Source: Amanita rubescens (lineage: Eukaryota; Basidiomycota; Agaricomycetes; Agaricales; Amanitaceae). Taken from it: a DNA stretch of 64,000 nt. Below are positions 11,050-23,250 of the stretch, in pieces. The DNA lies in the NCBI GenBank assembly GCA_015039365.1, contig WION01000149.1, positions 1 through 64,000 on the forward strand, given 5' to 3'. Every line of letters begins with the position of its first letter. The stretch's first letter is position 1. The notes below the pieces were generated by a model, which saw only the letters and a program-made list of their open reading frames with translations, did not search any database and was not told the DNA's origin. The position numbers and the translations under genes were made by a program.

Positions 11050-11637
11050 AACCCTTCACCTTTCAGGTTGCGGTGCTTCTTTGCCAAAGGCGGACAGGGT
11101 GTTCTAGAATTGCGTCGTCACATTGGCGCATCACATGATGGCAAAACTTTGAGCTCCGGAATACTGTAGGTTTGGTGATCCGTTCCGAGTTGCTGCGCCC
11201 TTTGCGTTAATTCATCATCCACACTAGAGTCAGCCGTGATCCATCGCACGATCGCATTCCTGCTGGAGCGTTCCAAAATGCTCCAGGAAATTCTCCAGAA
11301 AGATCCTGTGCCTGACGTCCCCACCCCACCTAAGTTGTTTGCTGAAGTGAGTAGGCGAAGTGGACGCATCAGTAGACTTCCGTCTGGCAGTGGCATCACA
11401 CGAACTAGCTGTAGTATAGCATTGACACTCGTACTAATGCCAATGTAAGGACCTATCCTCATGTCTCGAAGCGGTGACCATCACACATATAAATGCTATA
11501 CGAGCTACGTCGCCGACTAGTTGCTGTCTTTTGATGGTTTGATGCTCTATTATGAGCATTGAGAACAATCCCCAGCTTACAGAGCAACATTACGATGAGC
11601 ATTTAAACATGTCGTGTATGAAATTACATCTTTCTAT
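11050..11637. other. No gene assigned
   Basis: Short overlapping frames occur on both strands (11118-11462 minus, 11236-11448 plus) but neither has recognisable motifs or clear splice partners. It may contain further decayed remains of the helicase gene. Confidence 0.3.
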
Positions 11638-12646
11638 TTAATTCTTTATCACCATCTGTGGGTTAAACTGGTAAGTTTTGGCGTACTTCGTCAGTTTTAT
11701 ACACCACAATATGTTATGCCCCTCAAGTTTAGACCATTCTTTATTCTCTCCTTCAAGATTTATCATCCAGCACCGACTGTCTCCGAGCCAACGTGTCCTC
11801 ATTTTCAACTCATCCGCTGCGCATTGGAAGTTTTCAGTAAGTATTGTGTGTACCGCAAGCCAACCGCGTTTCTTGTATTTATCAAGTGCTTTCAACGCCT
11901 TTTTGTTTATCGGTCCACAAACTATTGTTTCTCGCTGGATAAAGGTGCTGACGGGATATAAAGAGTATGCACGCGCGTGTGTAATCACATTCATAACGCA
12001 GGCTTTATGTATCTCAGTTTAAGAACAAATCACATTAGGAACGCTACGCACTGGAATGAAAATCCAATATTGCACGAATCGGTGATGCCTTCGTCGCCAT
12101 CAATTGTACGACCTTGGCTGTACTTCTGTGCTTGAAGGTCTCCAGCGCCTCTATTTGTTGGAAGCTGGGATACTCATAGATGTTTTCGACAACATCCAAT
12201 GCATTATTTCCTATCTTTGGAACCAAGGTATACCCAAATGCGATCATCTGCGTCTTCCAGACTTCGAGGTGCTTCGCTTCAAAGTAGAGGTCCAAATCGG
12301 CATATTGATAATATGTCCTGTCGAAAAACTGCAACGCGGTGGAACCGCTGATAAGCGCGTCGGTACCCTTCATCGTTTTGACAAATTCTTGTACATCATT
12401 CTCCGATGACAAGAATGGCATAAGGACTCTTGTCAGTTTGAAAACTGACTGGCAGTATTCATCCTTCAGATCCCTCAGTCTCTGTGAGGTACGCTCTAGG
12501 ACCAAAATGTCTTCGATCGGCAGGAGATCAAAAATTTTGAACCACAATTCTACGCTGAAATTTGTCCTTAATTTCCGGTCATCAAAATAATACGAACAGC
12601 GATTGAAAAGTGTTACACACATATCGAAGGTGATCATCAATGACAA
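11638..12646 (-). CDS. F-box protein with a nucleotidyltransferase-like domain
   Basis: Two exons, 12052-12646 and 11638-12002, joined across a 49-nt intron, give 319 codons plus stop; the junction restores FHSTCVMNVITH. An F-box-like segment (FSVELWFKIFDLLPIEDILV) near residue 30 suggests recruitment to an SCF ubiquitin ligase. Residues ~95-120 read GSTALQFFDRTYYQYADLDL, resembling the G-S and D-x-D signature of nucleotidyltransferase-fold proteins. The C-terminal half (ITHARAYSLYP; LDKYKKRGW; DSRCWMINLEGE) matches what I recall of a lineage-expanded Agaricomycete F-box family. Whether the domain is catalytic is unknown; many such copies are probably binding modules. The start Met at 12646 is the first in frame; an upstream exon is possible. 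Confidence 0.68.
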
Positions 12647-13025
12647 TATCGGCTTTGTTATGCAAAAGATATGAGAACGGATAGAACGTGCACGAACGGA
12701 ATAGAGGTGACATCTAGAACCAGCATTGACGGTACTTATAGTTGTTCACGTCCAATAGGAATACTTCGATCATTCCTCTTCCGAATGGTTTAAATATGTC
12801 CCACGCGTGTAGAAGCCGCCTCGAACTTGCGTCTGTTCGTGCACTTTGTATTAAGAACTGAAGGATACATTCATTGATAACGTATATGATTCATGTGAGT
12901 ACTCTGTCTAACGTCCTCCACCTATCTACAACGTCGACACAGAGGACTGCGATAAATTTGTTCCATACGTTAAGCTTTACAATACAAATTAAATCAGTAA
13001 GAGAGACTTGAAAGTAGTGTTGATC

Positions 13026-13713
13026 TCACGATAAAACGATGCGTTCAGCCAATAAACGGTCAGTCGCCGTGATAGAAACAAGCCTTTGTTCTTCTGTTTT
13101 GGTGGTCTTCAAAATAAGCACATTGCCAAACCATAACGAATGACCGGCGGATAAGTTCATGATACATGAATTGACAATTTGATCTGTCTTTACTAAGTCT
13201 TTAACGTCGTTATAGCCAAGAATATGAGTGAAACATACCAACGACAAGAAGAAAAAGACATATTGATATTTCAATGGCAGAGGAGAACCAAGTGGAAATT
13301 CGTTCACGAGTTTCACTCGAGGTGTAGAGCCCTCAAAATACATATCCAAATTCATATTTTGCAAAGTTGGTTGTAATGATGGATGAATTAGAGGGATATT
13401 GATCAGAATGGGCAGCTTCGACGAGTCAGGAAATAGTAACGCCTTGAAAGTTGGATAGGATTCCTGCGCTTGATAAGAATTCAAACGTTATCGGTGGATG
13501 AAATTGTACGTACAACAGCAACTTCGCCACTTAGTTTAAGAATTTCCGAACGTCGCATATGAGGGCCCGAGAGATAGAAGTAGATGATGTCTGAGTGAAG
13601 GTGACTTTGGGAGCTAAGACGAGTCGGTGGTGGAAGTCAACGTAACATGTAATCCATAGGATGTAACCGTCGTCATCCGACTTGCCGGTTCCAACCAACA
13701 CGCTTAGCTTCAT
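13026..13713 (-). CDS. Hypothetical multi-exon protein
   Basis: A first exon from 13713 starts MKLSVLVGTGKSDDDGYILW. A second (from about 13463) encodes ESYPTFKALLFPDSSKLP and GSPLPLKYQ. A third ends LLAERIVLS at 13026. A GTACGT donor near 13513 and a GTATGT donor near 13240 are visible, but the first junction needs an extra intron or a frame change near 13531, where the frame from the first Met meets a stop. I do not recognise the family. It could be an intact gene with a short missed intron or a decaying one. Confidence 0.4.
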
Positions 13714-15290
13714 CGTTGCAGGGCAGTCCTATTGAGCTAAACTGTCATCCATGCATGCCGCGCGGGGTGTAATCTGCGGAAGCCCGTACTCACATCCATC
13801 CGACTTGATCATCCTGTATCCATAGTAACACTTTGAATCGGAAGCGAGAATTTCAGGATGGATCGCTGCGGATTTCCGTCCAAGTCCACCTAATCTGTCA
13901 TTGCGTCAACATGGCCGATAGCTTTACGTGCAAACATTAACGCACCCGGTAGCCATAATGGTGCTTTTCATGGATCAAGACGCCATCTCCAAGTCTTCAA
14001 ATGGTGTCTCTCACAACGCGCGTTCCGCGTCGGTGACTGGTTATCGCAGTGCGCGTGGGCGATAATGATTGAAATTGACTCCATGTATATCATGAGCGCC
14101 TAAATTTTACGTTAACAATGCGCCTCACCGTAGACAATGTACAGTCGTCAAATGGTGTCAGTCACGACTCACACAGGAGATCAATTCAGTGAATGAGACG
14201 GGATCTCCTTGATCAGCGGCCCACACGTTCCACATCTGCAATCGGTTATTTGTAACATGCTTCGGCAATGAGTTGATGTCGTGTGTATAGGCAGGAACAG
14301 ATAAATATTATGTAAATGTCTTGACTGTATCTGATATAGGCTAGCATGTTGCACGTGCGATGGGAATCCAATTATAACTGATAACCCTGTGACCGACCTC
14401 GACAGTCCTCCAACGTAACTACTACAAAGTGAAGATGTACATGTCGTGCGAATTGAAAGACTTGGTGAGTTTGCACTATGTGATCATCCATCCCTGTCTG
14501 ATTTCGTTATCCATTTAGCATCTTCTCATTTCAACAACTATCCAACCGTTCTATGGCCTATGTGTAGCGGTGGGGATAGATATTGATTGTGTTCTCGTCA
14601 ATGGTGCAATCCATTACATTGTCCATGATTAAGCTGACCTGACTTTTGGAAAAGCGCTGTTACTTTTCTCAAAAATGATTTACACAAGACTTGTACAGGA
14701 ATCGTCCATTACCAACTTAAGGAGTTTCCTGTACGGTTCACCACATCTGATAAGCTTGATGCGCGAAAAGCTATGCGTGAGTGATGATCATTGGGATATC
14801 AGTATTTATGTCTACACAGATGGATATACAGATGATGTTGCATGTAATCAACGCAGTTTCAGTGACCTCTTTTGCAAAATGGGATATCATGAATTGTGAG
14901 TCTAGTATGAGATGACGACGTTATGACGTTCCTTATTTTTGTTTTTAATAGCATTTCAACATGCGTTGTCTTTTTATCCTACGCTTGTGTGCCTAGTGGT
15001 CATCGTGGCATGCATATTAGTCAGAGACATCAGGGCTTTGCAAATAGCAGTTCTTGTACATGGTAAGAATCTATATTCGATATTACCCTCAAGGTCTTAA
15101 TACATATGATCCTATAGATTTGATTCACAATTCAATGTCTTGTGTTTATTCAATATCAGATACATTCTTATCTGTAAGTTCAAGCTATGATTCCATATAA
15201 TGTTCTAACACCATAATATATGTATAACAGCAACTTTATGTTCAATGTAGAATAGCATATATTCTTAACTTAGTTGCCCAAGACAGGGGT
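13714..15290. other. Gene-poor stretch before the Helitron
   Basis: I see no supported gene. A 74-codon frame at 14675-14899 has no recognisable motif. Base composition turns clearly AT-rich from about 14930, which probably marks the approach to the Helitron 5' end, but I could not fix a terminal TC dinucleotide. Confidence 0.4.
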
Positions 15291-15836
15291 ATGACTCTTT
15301 TGCTTGTTATCATACAAGTATGGTTACATATTGTCTCAGATGAGATGCAATTTGCTGCTTTCATCACATTGGTGGTCATTGAAATGTGTTTGAATGTATG
15401 GCATGACATTAGTCAATTTAAACTCTCAGCATCTAAAAGGTCTGAACATATTGGTGGCTATAGAATGCGTCCTATTTCCTATGATATGTTGATGCCTTAT
15501 CTGCCTAAAGCGATACAAGGTCACTTAGCAAAATCTGGTTGCACTTTCCAATATATTGAACACACCAAAGAGCCAAAGGATCAATATATTGATTCAATGT
15601 ATGTGCAGACATCCATACCTCTGAGTGCACTTGTAAAGATCATCCCTGTATCAGCATGTCGACAACTGGCTCAATCACATGGGATGAATGTAGGCTCACG
15701 ATCAACTTCAGCTATGCTTCACAACCTTTTCTTATTACATTCTTGTTCTGAGTGTCACAAATTTGTTACAATATTTGCTGTGAACAAACCAGATAAAATG
15801 GAAAAACCCCAAAAATTGTTGATAAGTTCAAACTAG
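15291..15836 (+). pseudogene. Helitron protein, N-terminal part in a separate frame
   Basis: Residues from about HIGGYRMRPISYDMLMPYLP onward look like the N-terminal zone of the Helitron protein, with a CSECHKFVTIF zinc-ligand-like end. The frame closes at 15836 and the Rep frame opens at 15881 in a different phase, so the N-terminus seems detached by a frameshift. The first 40 codons (hydrophobic) are probably not real. Confidence 0.5.
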
Positions 15837-15880
15837 AGATAACAGATACTAGATCTAAGACCAGAAAATTTATTAAAAAT

Positions 15881-18646
15881 ATGAAAGTGAATAATATAAA
15901 TGATATGAAGGACAAATCAGTAGACACATATTATAAATTAGCAGATAGTTCAACTATTGTAGAAGAAACATTGGATTCAATATTTCCACCGCCCCCAATT
16001 ACTAAAAGTATTGCACATACAGTTATTACTGGAGCATGCCAAAAAATGTCTAAGATAAACATTGAAGAATTAGGATGTGCTGTATGTGGGCAGTTGACCA
16101 GTGTAAAACTTCTCTCAAGTTTAAAAAATGTTAAGAACCTTCTTCATGTGTTAAATACTCCGGGTGTTACTAGACAGGAGAGACACAAGGAGCATGATAA
16201 ATTAAAAGAATATCCTGTGGTCATAGATCATTCTTGCAAACATGTATGTAACACATGTAGAACTGCTCTGCGCAAAGGCAAAGTGCCTAAACATGCGCTT
16301 GCCAATGGGCTTTGGATTGGTGAAATTCCAGATGAATTGTCTTCCTTAAGACTAGTGGAGCAAATGCTAGTTGCCAGGGTGCGACATTCTTGTTGCTCCA
16401 TAAAAATTGCATCAGGAATGCGGAAAATGAAAGCAAATGCTATAGCCTTCCCTTCTCCTCTACCAAAAGTATACGACATGCTACCTCCTCCAAAGGATGA
16501 CATAGAAGAGGTTTTGGCAATCATGTTTACAGGCCCTTGTAAACCATCTGCAGCTGATTTCAAGAGAACACCATTTCTAGTCCGTCGTAATCATGTAAAG
16601 AGAGCTCTAAACTGGCTCATTCTAAATCATGCAGATTATGCTGATGTGTGTGTATCTGAATCAAATCTAGAAAGCTATCCAGAAGATATGCCCCCAGTTA
16701 GTGTAGAATTCAAACAATTGTTTACCAATAAAACTGCTGAAGGTACAAGTGTGCATGATATGGAGGATGAAGATGGAACAGAGGAAGGTATGTGCTCTTT
16801 CACAGTCCATGGATTAACAGGAGAGCAACTTAACATAATGTCATTAAATGAAGTCAAGGCTAAGGCATTGCATCACTTAAACAATCAAGGCAAGGTTCTT
16901 GCAGTTGGACATGGTGCCCAAGCTGAAAGCATCTGGAAAAATCCCCATTTATATCCTCAAATGTTTCCCTGGCTATTTCCTTATGGATTAGGTGGTATAG
17001 GAAGTGTACCAAGATTGTCAGATGCTGAACACAAAAGACGACTACTTATGTATCATGATAAAAGATTTCAAACAGATCCTAACTTCCCTTTTGTAGCATT
17101 TAGTCATGAACAAGTTAAAGCAGCTACAACTAATGGTTTTTTACTAGCTGAAAAGCGTATTTTTGATGACATATCAGGGAGGCTTCTGAGTATTGATGCT
17201 GATGCACTGAACTCAATCATTCATCGCCTGTCAAAGGATGACTTTGTTGAGCCAAATACTGAAGCAGAAAAGCAGTGTTTTCAACTGATTAGAGATTTAG
17301 ATCATGTTTCTGGTAAAGTTAAAGGATCCAATACAAGCAAGAAATGGATGAGAAATGAGATTTGGTCTCTTGTTGCACACTGTGGAGCACCATTTTGGTA
17401 TATCACATTATCTCCAGCAGATGTAAAACATCCTATTTGCATTTACTATGCCGGAAATGAGGCATTATTTGAACCAATTAGCCTACCTTATGATGAACGT
17501 CTAAGGCGGATTTGCAGCAATCCAGTGGCATGTGCAAGATTTTTCCACTTTTTAGTAAACACATTTATTTGTGATGTTCTTGGGGTTGGTTCTACACATA
17601 TGGGCTTGTATGGTCATACTAAAGCTTTCTATGGTACTGTTGAACAGCAAGGCAGATTGGCTCTTCATTTACATATGATGCTATGGATCAAGGGAAACTT
17701 GACACCACAGGAAATGCGTGACCTCATTCTGGATCCAAACTCTGACTTCCAAGAAAAAATCATTGCATGGATTGAAAGTTGTCAGATTGGAGAATTTTTG
17801 ACAGGAACAAAAGATGAAATCTTACAAAGAATGGACCACATTAGTAAATCAGAGGACTATAAAGACCCTACTGAAACTTTGCCTGATGCACCTCCCCCAA
17901 TGTGCCCAACTGAATGTAATGACTGCCAGAAATGTTCTGATGTTGAATCTTGGTGGAAAAATTTTGAATTTGTAGTGGATGATATTGTCAGCAAGTCAAA
18001 CATTCATAACTGTGATAGAGGGTTAAACAAGGATGGTTCAATTAACAAAAGGGTGGCATATGTGGGGTGTAGAGACAACAAATATGGAACATGCAAAGCA
18101 CGCTTTCCAAGACCTACTTTTGAAGTGACTCAAATTGATGCAGAGTCTGGGGCTTTGAACCTGAAAAAAGGTGAACCTTGGATGAACTTCATTACTACTT
18201 ATTTGACATATATATTCAGGTGCAACACAGATGTAACAAGCATGTGGTCAGGTACTGCATTAAAGGCAGTTATTGTCTACATTTCTGACTATATTACTAA
18301 AAGCAGCTTAAAAACACATGTAGTGTTTGAAGCAATAAAAAGCATATTTGATAGAAATCAAGAAATCATTGGGAGTTCAATTTCTGAAAAGGATAAAGCT
18401 CGACAATTGCTGACAAAAATGGTAAACTTGCTGTCAACCAAATCAGAAATGGGTGGACCAATGGTTTGCATGTACCTCCTTGGGAATCCAGATCACTACA
18501 CCTCACATAAATTTGTCTCGTTCTACTGGAAATCATTTGTTAATGAGGTGCATAGTGTGTGGGACTCTGATGTGGCATCTACCCTAAATAGTAAAGTTGC
18601 AATTCTAAAAGTAAAAAAAAGAATAATTGGATTTTCACCTGTATGA
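15881..18646 (+). CDS. Helitron Rep domain protein (HUH-Y2 nuclease)
   Basis: This 921-codon frame carries the Helitron-like N-terminal domain and the rolling-circle replication initiator domain. The metal-binding HUH motif is seen as LALHLHMMLWIKG near 17674, after FYGTVEQQG. The two catalytic tyrosines lie in VIVYISDYITKSS near 18270. Cysteine pairs (CAVCGQL; CKHVCNTC) form a putative zinc region near residues 65-125. The protein should nick and rejoin the transposon end. The frame ends at KKRIIGFSPV just where the family continues into the helicase; the next codons in another phase read DYIYRPDVLENMCLYDW, which is the true continuation, so a frameshift truncates the protein. Confidence 0.85.
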   Translation: MKVNNINDMKDKSVDTYYKLADSSTIVEETLDSIFPPPPITKSIAHTVITGACQKMSKINIEELGCAVCGQLTSVKLLSSLKNVKNLLHVLNTPGVTRQERHKEHDKLKEYPVVIDHSCKHVCNTCRTALRKGKVPKHALANGLWIGEIPDELSSLRLVEQMLVARVRHSCCSIKIASGMRKMKANAIAFPSPLPKVYDMLPPPKDDIEEVLAIMFTGPCKPSAADFKRTPFLVRRNHVKRALNWLILNHADYADVCVSESNLESYPEDMPPVSVEFKQLFTNKTAEGTSVHDMEDEDGTEEGMCSFTVHGLTGEQLNIMSLNEVKAKALHHLNNQGKVLAVGHGAQAESIWKNPHLYPQMFPWLFPYGLGGIGSVPRLSDAEHKRRLLMYHDKRFQTDPNFPFVAFSHEQVKAATTNGFLLAEKRIFDDISGRLLSIDADALNSIIHRLSKDDFVEPNTEAEKQCFQLIRDLDHVSGKVKGSNTSKKWMRNEIWSLVAHCGAPFWYITLSPADVKHPICIYYAGNEALFEPISLPYDERLRRICSNPVACARFFHFLVNTFICDVLGVGSTHMGLYGHTKAFYGTVEQQGRLALHLHMMLWIKGNLTPQEMRDLILDPNSDFQEKIIAWIESCQIGEFLTGTKDEILQRMDHISKSEDYKDPTETLPDAPPPMCPTECNDCQKCSDVESWWKNFEFVVDDIVSKSNIHNCDRGLNKDGSINKRVAYVGCRDNKYGTCKARFPRPTFEVTQIDAESGALNLKKGEPWMNFITTYLTYIFRCNTDVTSMWSGTALKAVIVYISDYITKSSLKTHVVFEAIKSIFDRNQEIIGSSISEKDKARQLLTKMVNLLSTKSEMGGPMVCMYLLGNPDHYTSHKFVSFYWKSFVNEVHSVWDSDVASTLNSKVAILKVKKRIIGFSPV

Positions 18647-21300
18647 CTACATTTACAGGCCAGATGTATTAGAGAACATGTGTTTGTATGACTGGGTTAG
18701 AAGATGTGAACGAAAGCGTGTGTTCTTCCAAGTGCTTCAAAGAATAAGAAGACAAGTAATAATGATGCTTTTACTGAAGAAGATTGTGAAGATTGATCAC
18801 TGTCAATGAGTGTGAAATAATTGATGAAGATGGAATGAAAATAGTGAATATGAAGATGAAAAGTCTAAGAAACTGCAAATAATACATTCTATTTCAAGAA
18901 GTTGCATCCCTTGTTTGAAACACATGTAACTCATGTTAACCCTGACAAAGAAATATGGTGGTAAATTTTATAGGAGGCACATTACCAAGATGTGACCAGG
19001 GTAACAGAGAATACTATTGCATGACAATGCTGACTTTATTCAAACCATGGAGAACAGGAAAATCATTAAAAGACACCGAGTTCTTGGGATGATACCTTTA
19101 TAAATCACAAGTTTACAAAGACAGTGTCAATTGATGAAAAACTTTAATATTAAATATGAGTGCCTTGATGCTCGAGATGACTATCGTGCTCAAATGAAGG
19201 CAGGGAAGGGAACAGCATTGTTCATGTTTTGAAAAATAGAGACTAATGAAGAAGAAATAACACTAGACTGTTATGTTGATGGATTCAATTAAATGATGGC
19301 ATTGACACCAATCAAACATACTAGGCCAAGGAATTAAAGCTCCAAAAAGAAATGGCAGATATAGGGCAGTGATGCGTCAAACTGGTTGGACAAATGAAAT
19401 TTCTTCTCAGATTGATTCCAATACAATACAGCCAATCAATTCAGCAAACTTGAAAGCATCTGATTGGAAGGCAATTGTACAACTGGAAAAGCAAAAGTGA
19501 TTCAGAGAGAAACAAACATCAATCTGGTGCCAGAAGAAGGTGTCTCAAATGGTAAACCTAATGTTGTCAAAATCATTGACAAGTCATATTTGGAAAAAAA
19601 CATTACAATACCATTCATGAATTCTATCAACTCTTATGTACAGAGTTTAAAAATCAAGAGCAGGAGCGTGCATTTAAAATAATTGCACATCATGTTGTAA
19701 TGGAGAACTCAGGTCAACTGAAGATGTACATTGGGGAATGGGAGGTACAGGAAAAACTCAAGTAATCAAAGCAGTTACATCTTTCTTTTTGCAAGAAATG
19801 AAGCCATCGGTTAATTGCAGTTGCTCCAACTGGTCAGCTGCTGCACTGTTGTCAGGATCAACATCACTCAGTTTTGGGAATACATGATCTAAGTGAAAAT
19901 GCATCTGAAAAGATGTTATCTCAGTACACGTTAGAAGGTGTTGATTATGTATTTTGGATGAGGTTCAATGCTTTCATGCCATGAGTTATACAGGATCAGC
20001 ACTCAGCTTGCAAGGGTAATGAATCGTCTAGATATGCCTTTTGGAGGTATAAATTTAATTTTACTGGTGACTTTGGACAACTGCCACCCACCAATAGGTG
20101 GAGAAAATGTGTCACTATATAGTCGTAGCATAGGACAATTTGGAACATCCCTGAGATCACAAGAAGAAGCAATTGGAAGAGCTGTTTGGCACCAAGTAAC
20201 AACTGTTGTCATTCTGAGGCAAAATATGAGACAACAACAAAATACAGAAGATGATGATAAGTATCGAACAGCATTGGAAAATATGAGACACAAGGATTGC
20301 ACACCTGATGACATACAGTTCCTAAGATCAAGGATTACATCTCAGGTGCCAGGAAAACCCTCAATGTGATGAAAGTTCAGAAATGTATCAATAATCACTG
20401 CAAGGAACATACAGAAAGATGAATCAACAGGTTAGGATGTATAAAGTTTGCACAAGAAACTAATCAACTAACTATGTTCTATTCAGAAGACTCAGTAAGG
20501 GTCACAACTGATGAAAATACTCCAAGAAGAAAAGAAATACTAAGAAATTGGCTGCTATCTCTAATGACATGCAACATATTATATGGAACCTTCCACATTC
20601 ATCTGCTGATAAGCATGTACCAGGTAAATTGTCACTCTGTATAGGGCTCCTGTCATCATTAAGTGCAATGCAGCAACTGAACTATGCATCACAAATGGCC
20701 AAGAGGCTATTGTTGTTGGTTGGCATCAACAATAGGGACTAAGGGCAGTTATTGGAGACACTATTTGTAAAGCTATTGAACCCTCCAAAGACATCACATT
20801 AAGTAGTTTACCTCTAAATGTAGTTCCATGACTCGTACTACAAATGCAATAACTTGCAAACTGCCTGATGATAGCAAACTGCTTGTCCAGATCTCAAGTA
20901 GAAGTTCTTCCAAACTTTGCCATGACTGACTTTGCATCACAAGGGAAAACTCGCCATATAATGTTGTTGATCTGTCAATGTAGATCACATCAGGCTTATT
21001 ATACAGCACTTTCAAGGAGTGCAACTGTGAAGGCACAATCATCCTGCAAAGCTTTGACACAAAAAGATAACAGGCAGAGCTTCTAGAGCTTTGAGACAAG
21101 AGTTCAGAGACTTGGAGTTGCTAGATGAAATAACAAAGCTGGAACATGAGAGCAAGCTGCCAAGTAATGTATGTGGATATAGAAGGAATACTTTAATACA
21201 AGTTACAGAAAGTATAAAGGGATGTCTTATGTGCCTTCAGCTGTACATCGAGCAATTAGATGGAGCAAATCTGACCCTATGCTTGACCAATAGAAGGTGA
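18647..21300 (+). pseudogene. Helitron PIF1-like helicase domain, decayed
   Basis: Recognisable helicase motifs occur in order but in different frames: Walker A (GGTGKTQVIKAV, near 19740), a Walker B remnant (DYVFLDEVQ altered, near 19945), the sensor motif FTGDFGQLPP split by a frame change near 20065-20090, LRQNMRQQQ near 20215, and late motifs TDFASQGKTRH (20925) and YTALSRSATVKA (21000). Numerous indels and stops separate them, so this helicase is dead. It would have unwound DNA during rolling-circle transposition. Confidence 0.8.
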
Positions 21301-21539
21301 TGTAGAATGGAGATACTGAAGAAATCAAATAAAAGTGGTGCCAATCTTGGTTCAACAAATGTCATAAACTCTTTTATTCCTGCGAAAGGAAGTATCCCTT
21401 TAAATCAAAAAAAGAAACTGAAAGAGTGTACAGTCCTCCTACAATCTAAAAAATCAAAACTAAGACTGTAACAATTTTGAGAAAAGATTAAGAAAAAAAA
21501 AACAACTCCAGACACAGAGACAGGTAAAGTGATATCTGT

Positions 21540-22336
21540 TTCATCACTAACACCTTCTGGATTTTATTGGACTGAAAACAGCTGTGCATATGATTCTGCT
21601 TTGACCATATTACATGCTATTTGGAGAGTGACTGTATGAAATGGGATGATACATTTAGAAACATGAATGAGAGAATAATGGGTCCTCTTTTAAACAACTT
21701 CACAGCATCCAATATTGGACTGATATCATTGAATGCAAGCAGAGATAATTTACGTTTCAGATTAGAACAGTTATCTCCAATAAACTTTGCATGGGGACGC
21801 TACACTAGTATCACTAGGCTTTTGGAAATCCTACTTGAGACTCCAATAGATACTCTTCAAAGATCTATACATTGCTACAATGAACACTTAGTGGAAGATG
21901 TTCAGCTTCGCAACAATAGTTGTCTAATAGTTGCTGGTGCACAGGGGAATTATCTACTGAATCTTGGATGACAAATTTCAGAGAAGACATAGTAGGGATA
22001 TGCAATTTATGTCAAATAAACATATATAGAAAATTCAGATTTGCTTATGCACTTCCAATTGTAGCTTTGGATGTATCAGGTCATGAATTCCAGATTAATA
22101 GTAGATTCAATGTGACAATAGATCAGGAACATCATACATATATGTTGAGAGGAATCATTTACTTTTCAAATTACCATTTCACCTCTCGAATTGTATATGA
22201 AAATGGAATGACATGGTTCCATGATGGTATTACTACGGGTGATGAGCCAATATATGATGGTATGATAAACACAATACAAAATTTATACCACTGCAGAGGA
22301 AAGAATGCATCCATTGCCATCTATACAAAAAACTAA
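21540..22336 (+). pseudogene. Helitron C-terminal cysteine-protease-like domain
   Basis: The segment ENSCAYDSALTILHAIW near 21580 has the Cys-x-x-Asp-Ser look of the nucleophile region of the protease domain found at the end of basidiomycete Helitron proteins. The last frame (21920-22336) has NYHFTSRIV and NGMTWFHDGIT, which look like the catalytic-His region. At least two frame changes (near 21625 and 21930-21970) separate the parts. The closing frame ends at 22336. Confidence 0.7.
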
Positions 22337-22458
22337 TCTTATAGAGGATAGTGTTCAAGAATGAATGTTGACTTTAAATGTAAGTTACTCTTAATAGTTA
22401 ATCATCATGTCAGATTTGATATAATTAGATAAAAATAGCCTAAATAGGCCTCGGACTT

Positions 22459-22476
22459 GCCGTGCACTGCAGCGGC
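22459..22476. other. GC-rich imperfect palindrome downstream of the Helitron
   Basis: GCCGTGCACTGCAGCGGC is nearly self-complementary (GCCG/CGGC outside, TGCA/TGCA inside). It lies 120 bp after the last Helitron stop and could be the 3' terminal hairpin, but no CTRR end follows at the usual distance. Confidence 0.35.
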
Positions 22477-22559
22477 CCACATAACCAAGTAATTTTAGTG
22501 AAGCGAGGCCTTCCATGAACCTTTCAAAGCTACAAGCACCCAGCTCGCCACTCATTTGG

Positions 22560-22720
22560 GGTCCAGGCATGGTCCGAACCCGAACCGGACCTGAACCCCG
22601 TGTGCAGGTTCAGGTTCGCCCCCACCCCGAACCGAACCTCCATGTCCGGTGCAGGTCCGGCCTCAAGGGTCCCGAACCTGGACCGGACCGGACCGCGGCC
22701 AGTATACAGAGGAGTGGGCT
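22560..22720. repeat. GC-rich simple repeat of CCGAACC/GGTTCGG type
   Basis: Degenerate tandem pieces such as CCGAACCCGAACCGG and GTGCAGGTTCAGGTTCG give long but meaningless Arg/Pro/Gly-rich frames on both strands. I read this as a simple repeat, not a gene. Confidence 0.55.
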
Positions 22721-23250
22721 TACAACAGAGCAGGAGGAAAACGGTTGCGCGGGGAGGAGTGGGCAAGTGGGGGGAGGGGGGGAGTTATAACGCCGTAGTC
22801 TAGAAATTTAAACACGTTCGTGAAGCAGTGGTGTAGAATCTAAATCAACCATTACGGTCATGGGTCAGGAGTACGTAAACGAGCTGTGAGCCGGTGTATA
22901 AGTGGAGTGCCTTATCTTCCACCCTCCTCAGATTGCACAAAGCTGCCGATCAGAAACAGTGAGGATTCGTTCTTGACAGTTGCATACAACAAACAGATAC
23001 AAATAGGATATAAAAGGCATTTCAACCGCGCGAACGTACTTACTGAACTTACTTGCTTCTTTCATTCGTTCGGAGTTCCTGCCATCGCATCTCACTCTCG
23101 ATAGCGAATACACGCTCTAGTTCTGTCATCGCGCGTCTCAGTGTTTTTCCTTGTTCATTACGGGAGTTTTACACGTACGCGTTTTATTGGTGTGGGAAAA
23201 CACAACTTCAATTCTATATAGCTCCACGAAGACCAACTTGGCCATAAACA

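Larger units (their letters stand above)
15291..22336 (+). mobile_element. Helitron (rolling-circle transposon), non-autonomous by decay
   Basis: The order Rep domain, PIF1-type helicase, C-terminal cysteine-protease domain on one strand is the layout of basidiomycete Helitrons. The Rep frame is still open over 921 codons, but the helicase and protease are broken by many frame changes, so this copy cannot encode a full transposase. The element is AT-rich relative to the flanks. I could not identify the 5' TC or 3' CTRR ends with confidence; a GC-rich hairpin at 22459-22476 lies where a 3' hairpin would be expected. Confidence 0.85.

Noticed and set aside
11614..12022. Plus-strand frames of about 115 codons
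   Set aside because: They lie opposite the second exon of the F-box gene, which is supported by a clean splice junction and family motifs.
22340..22500. Exact 3' end of the Helitron
   Set aside because: A hairpin is present but no CTRR at the usual distance, and no second copy is available in the window to fix the boundary.
22515..22803. Arg/Pro/Gly-rich frames on both strands
   Set aside because: They arise from a GGTTCGG-type simple repeat; frames on both strands are equally open and have no domain.
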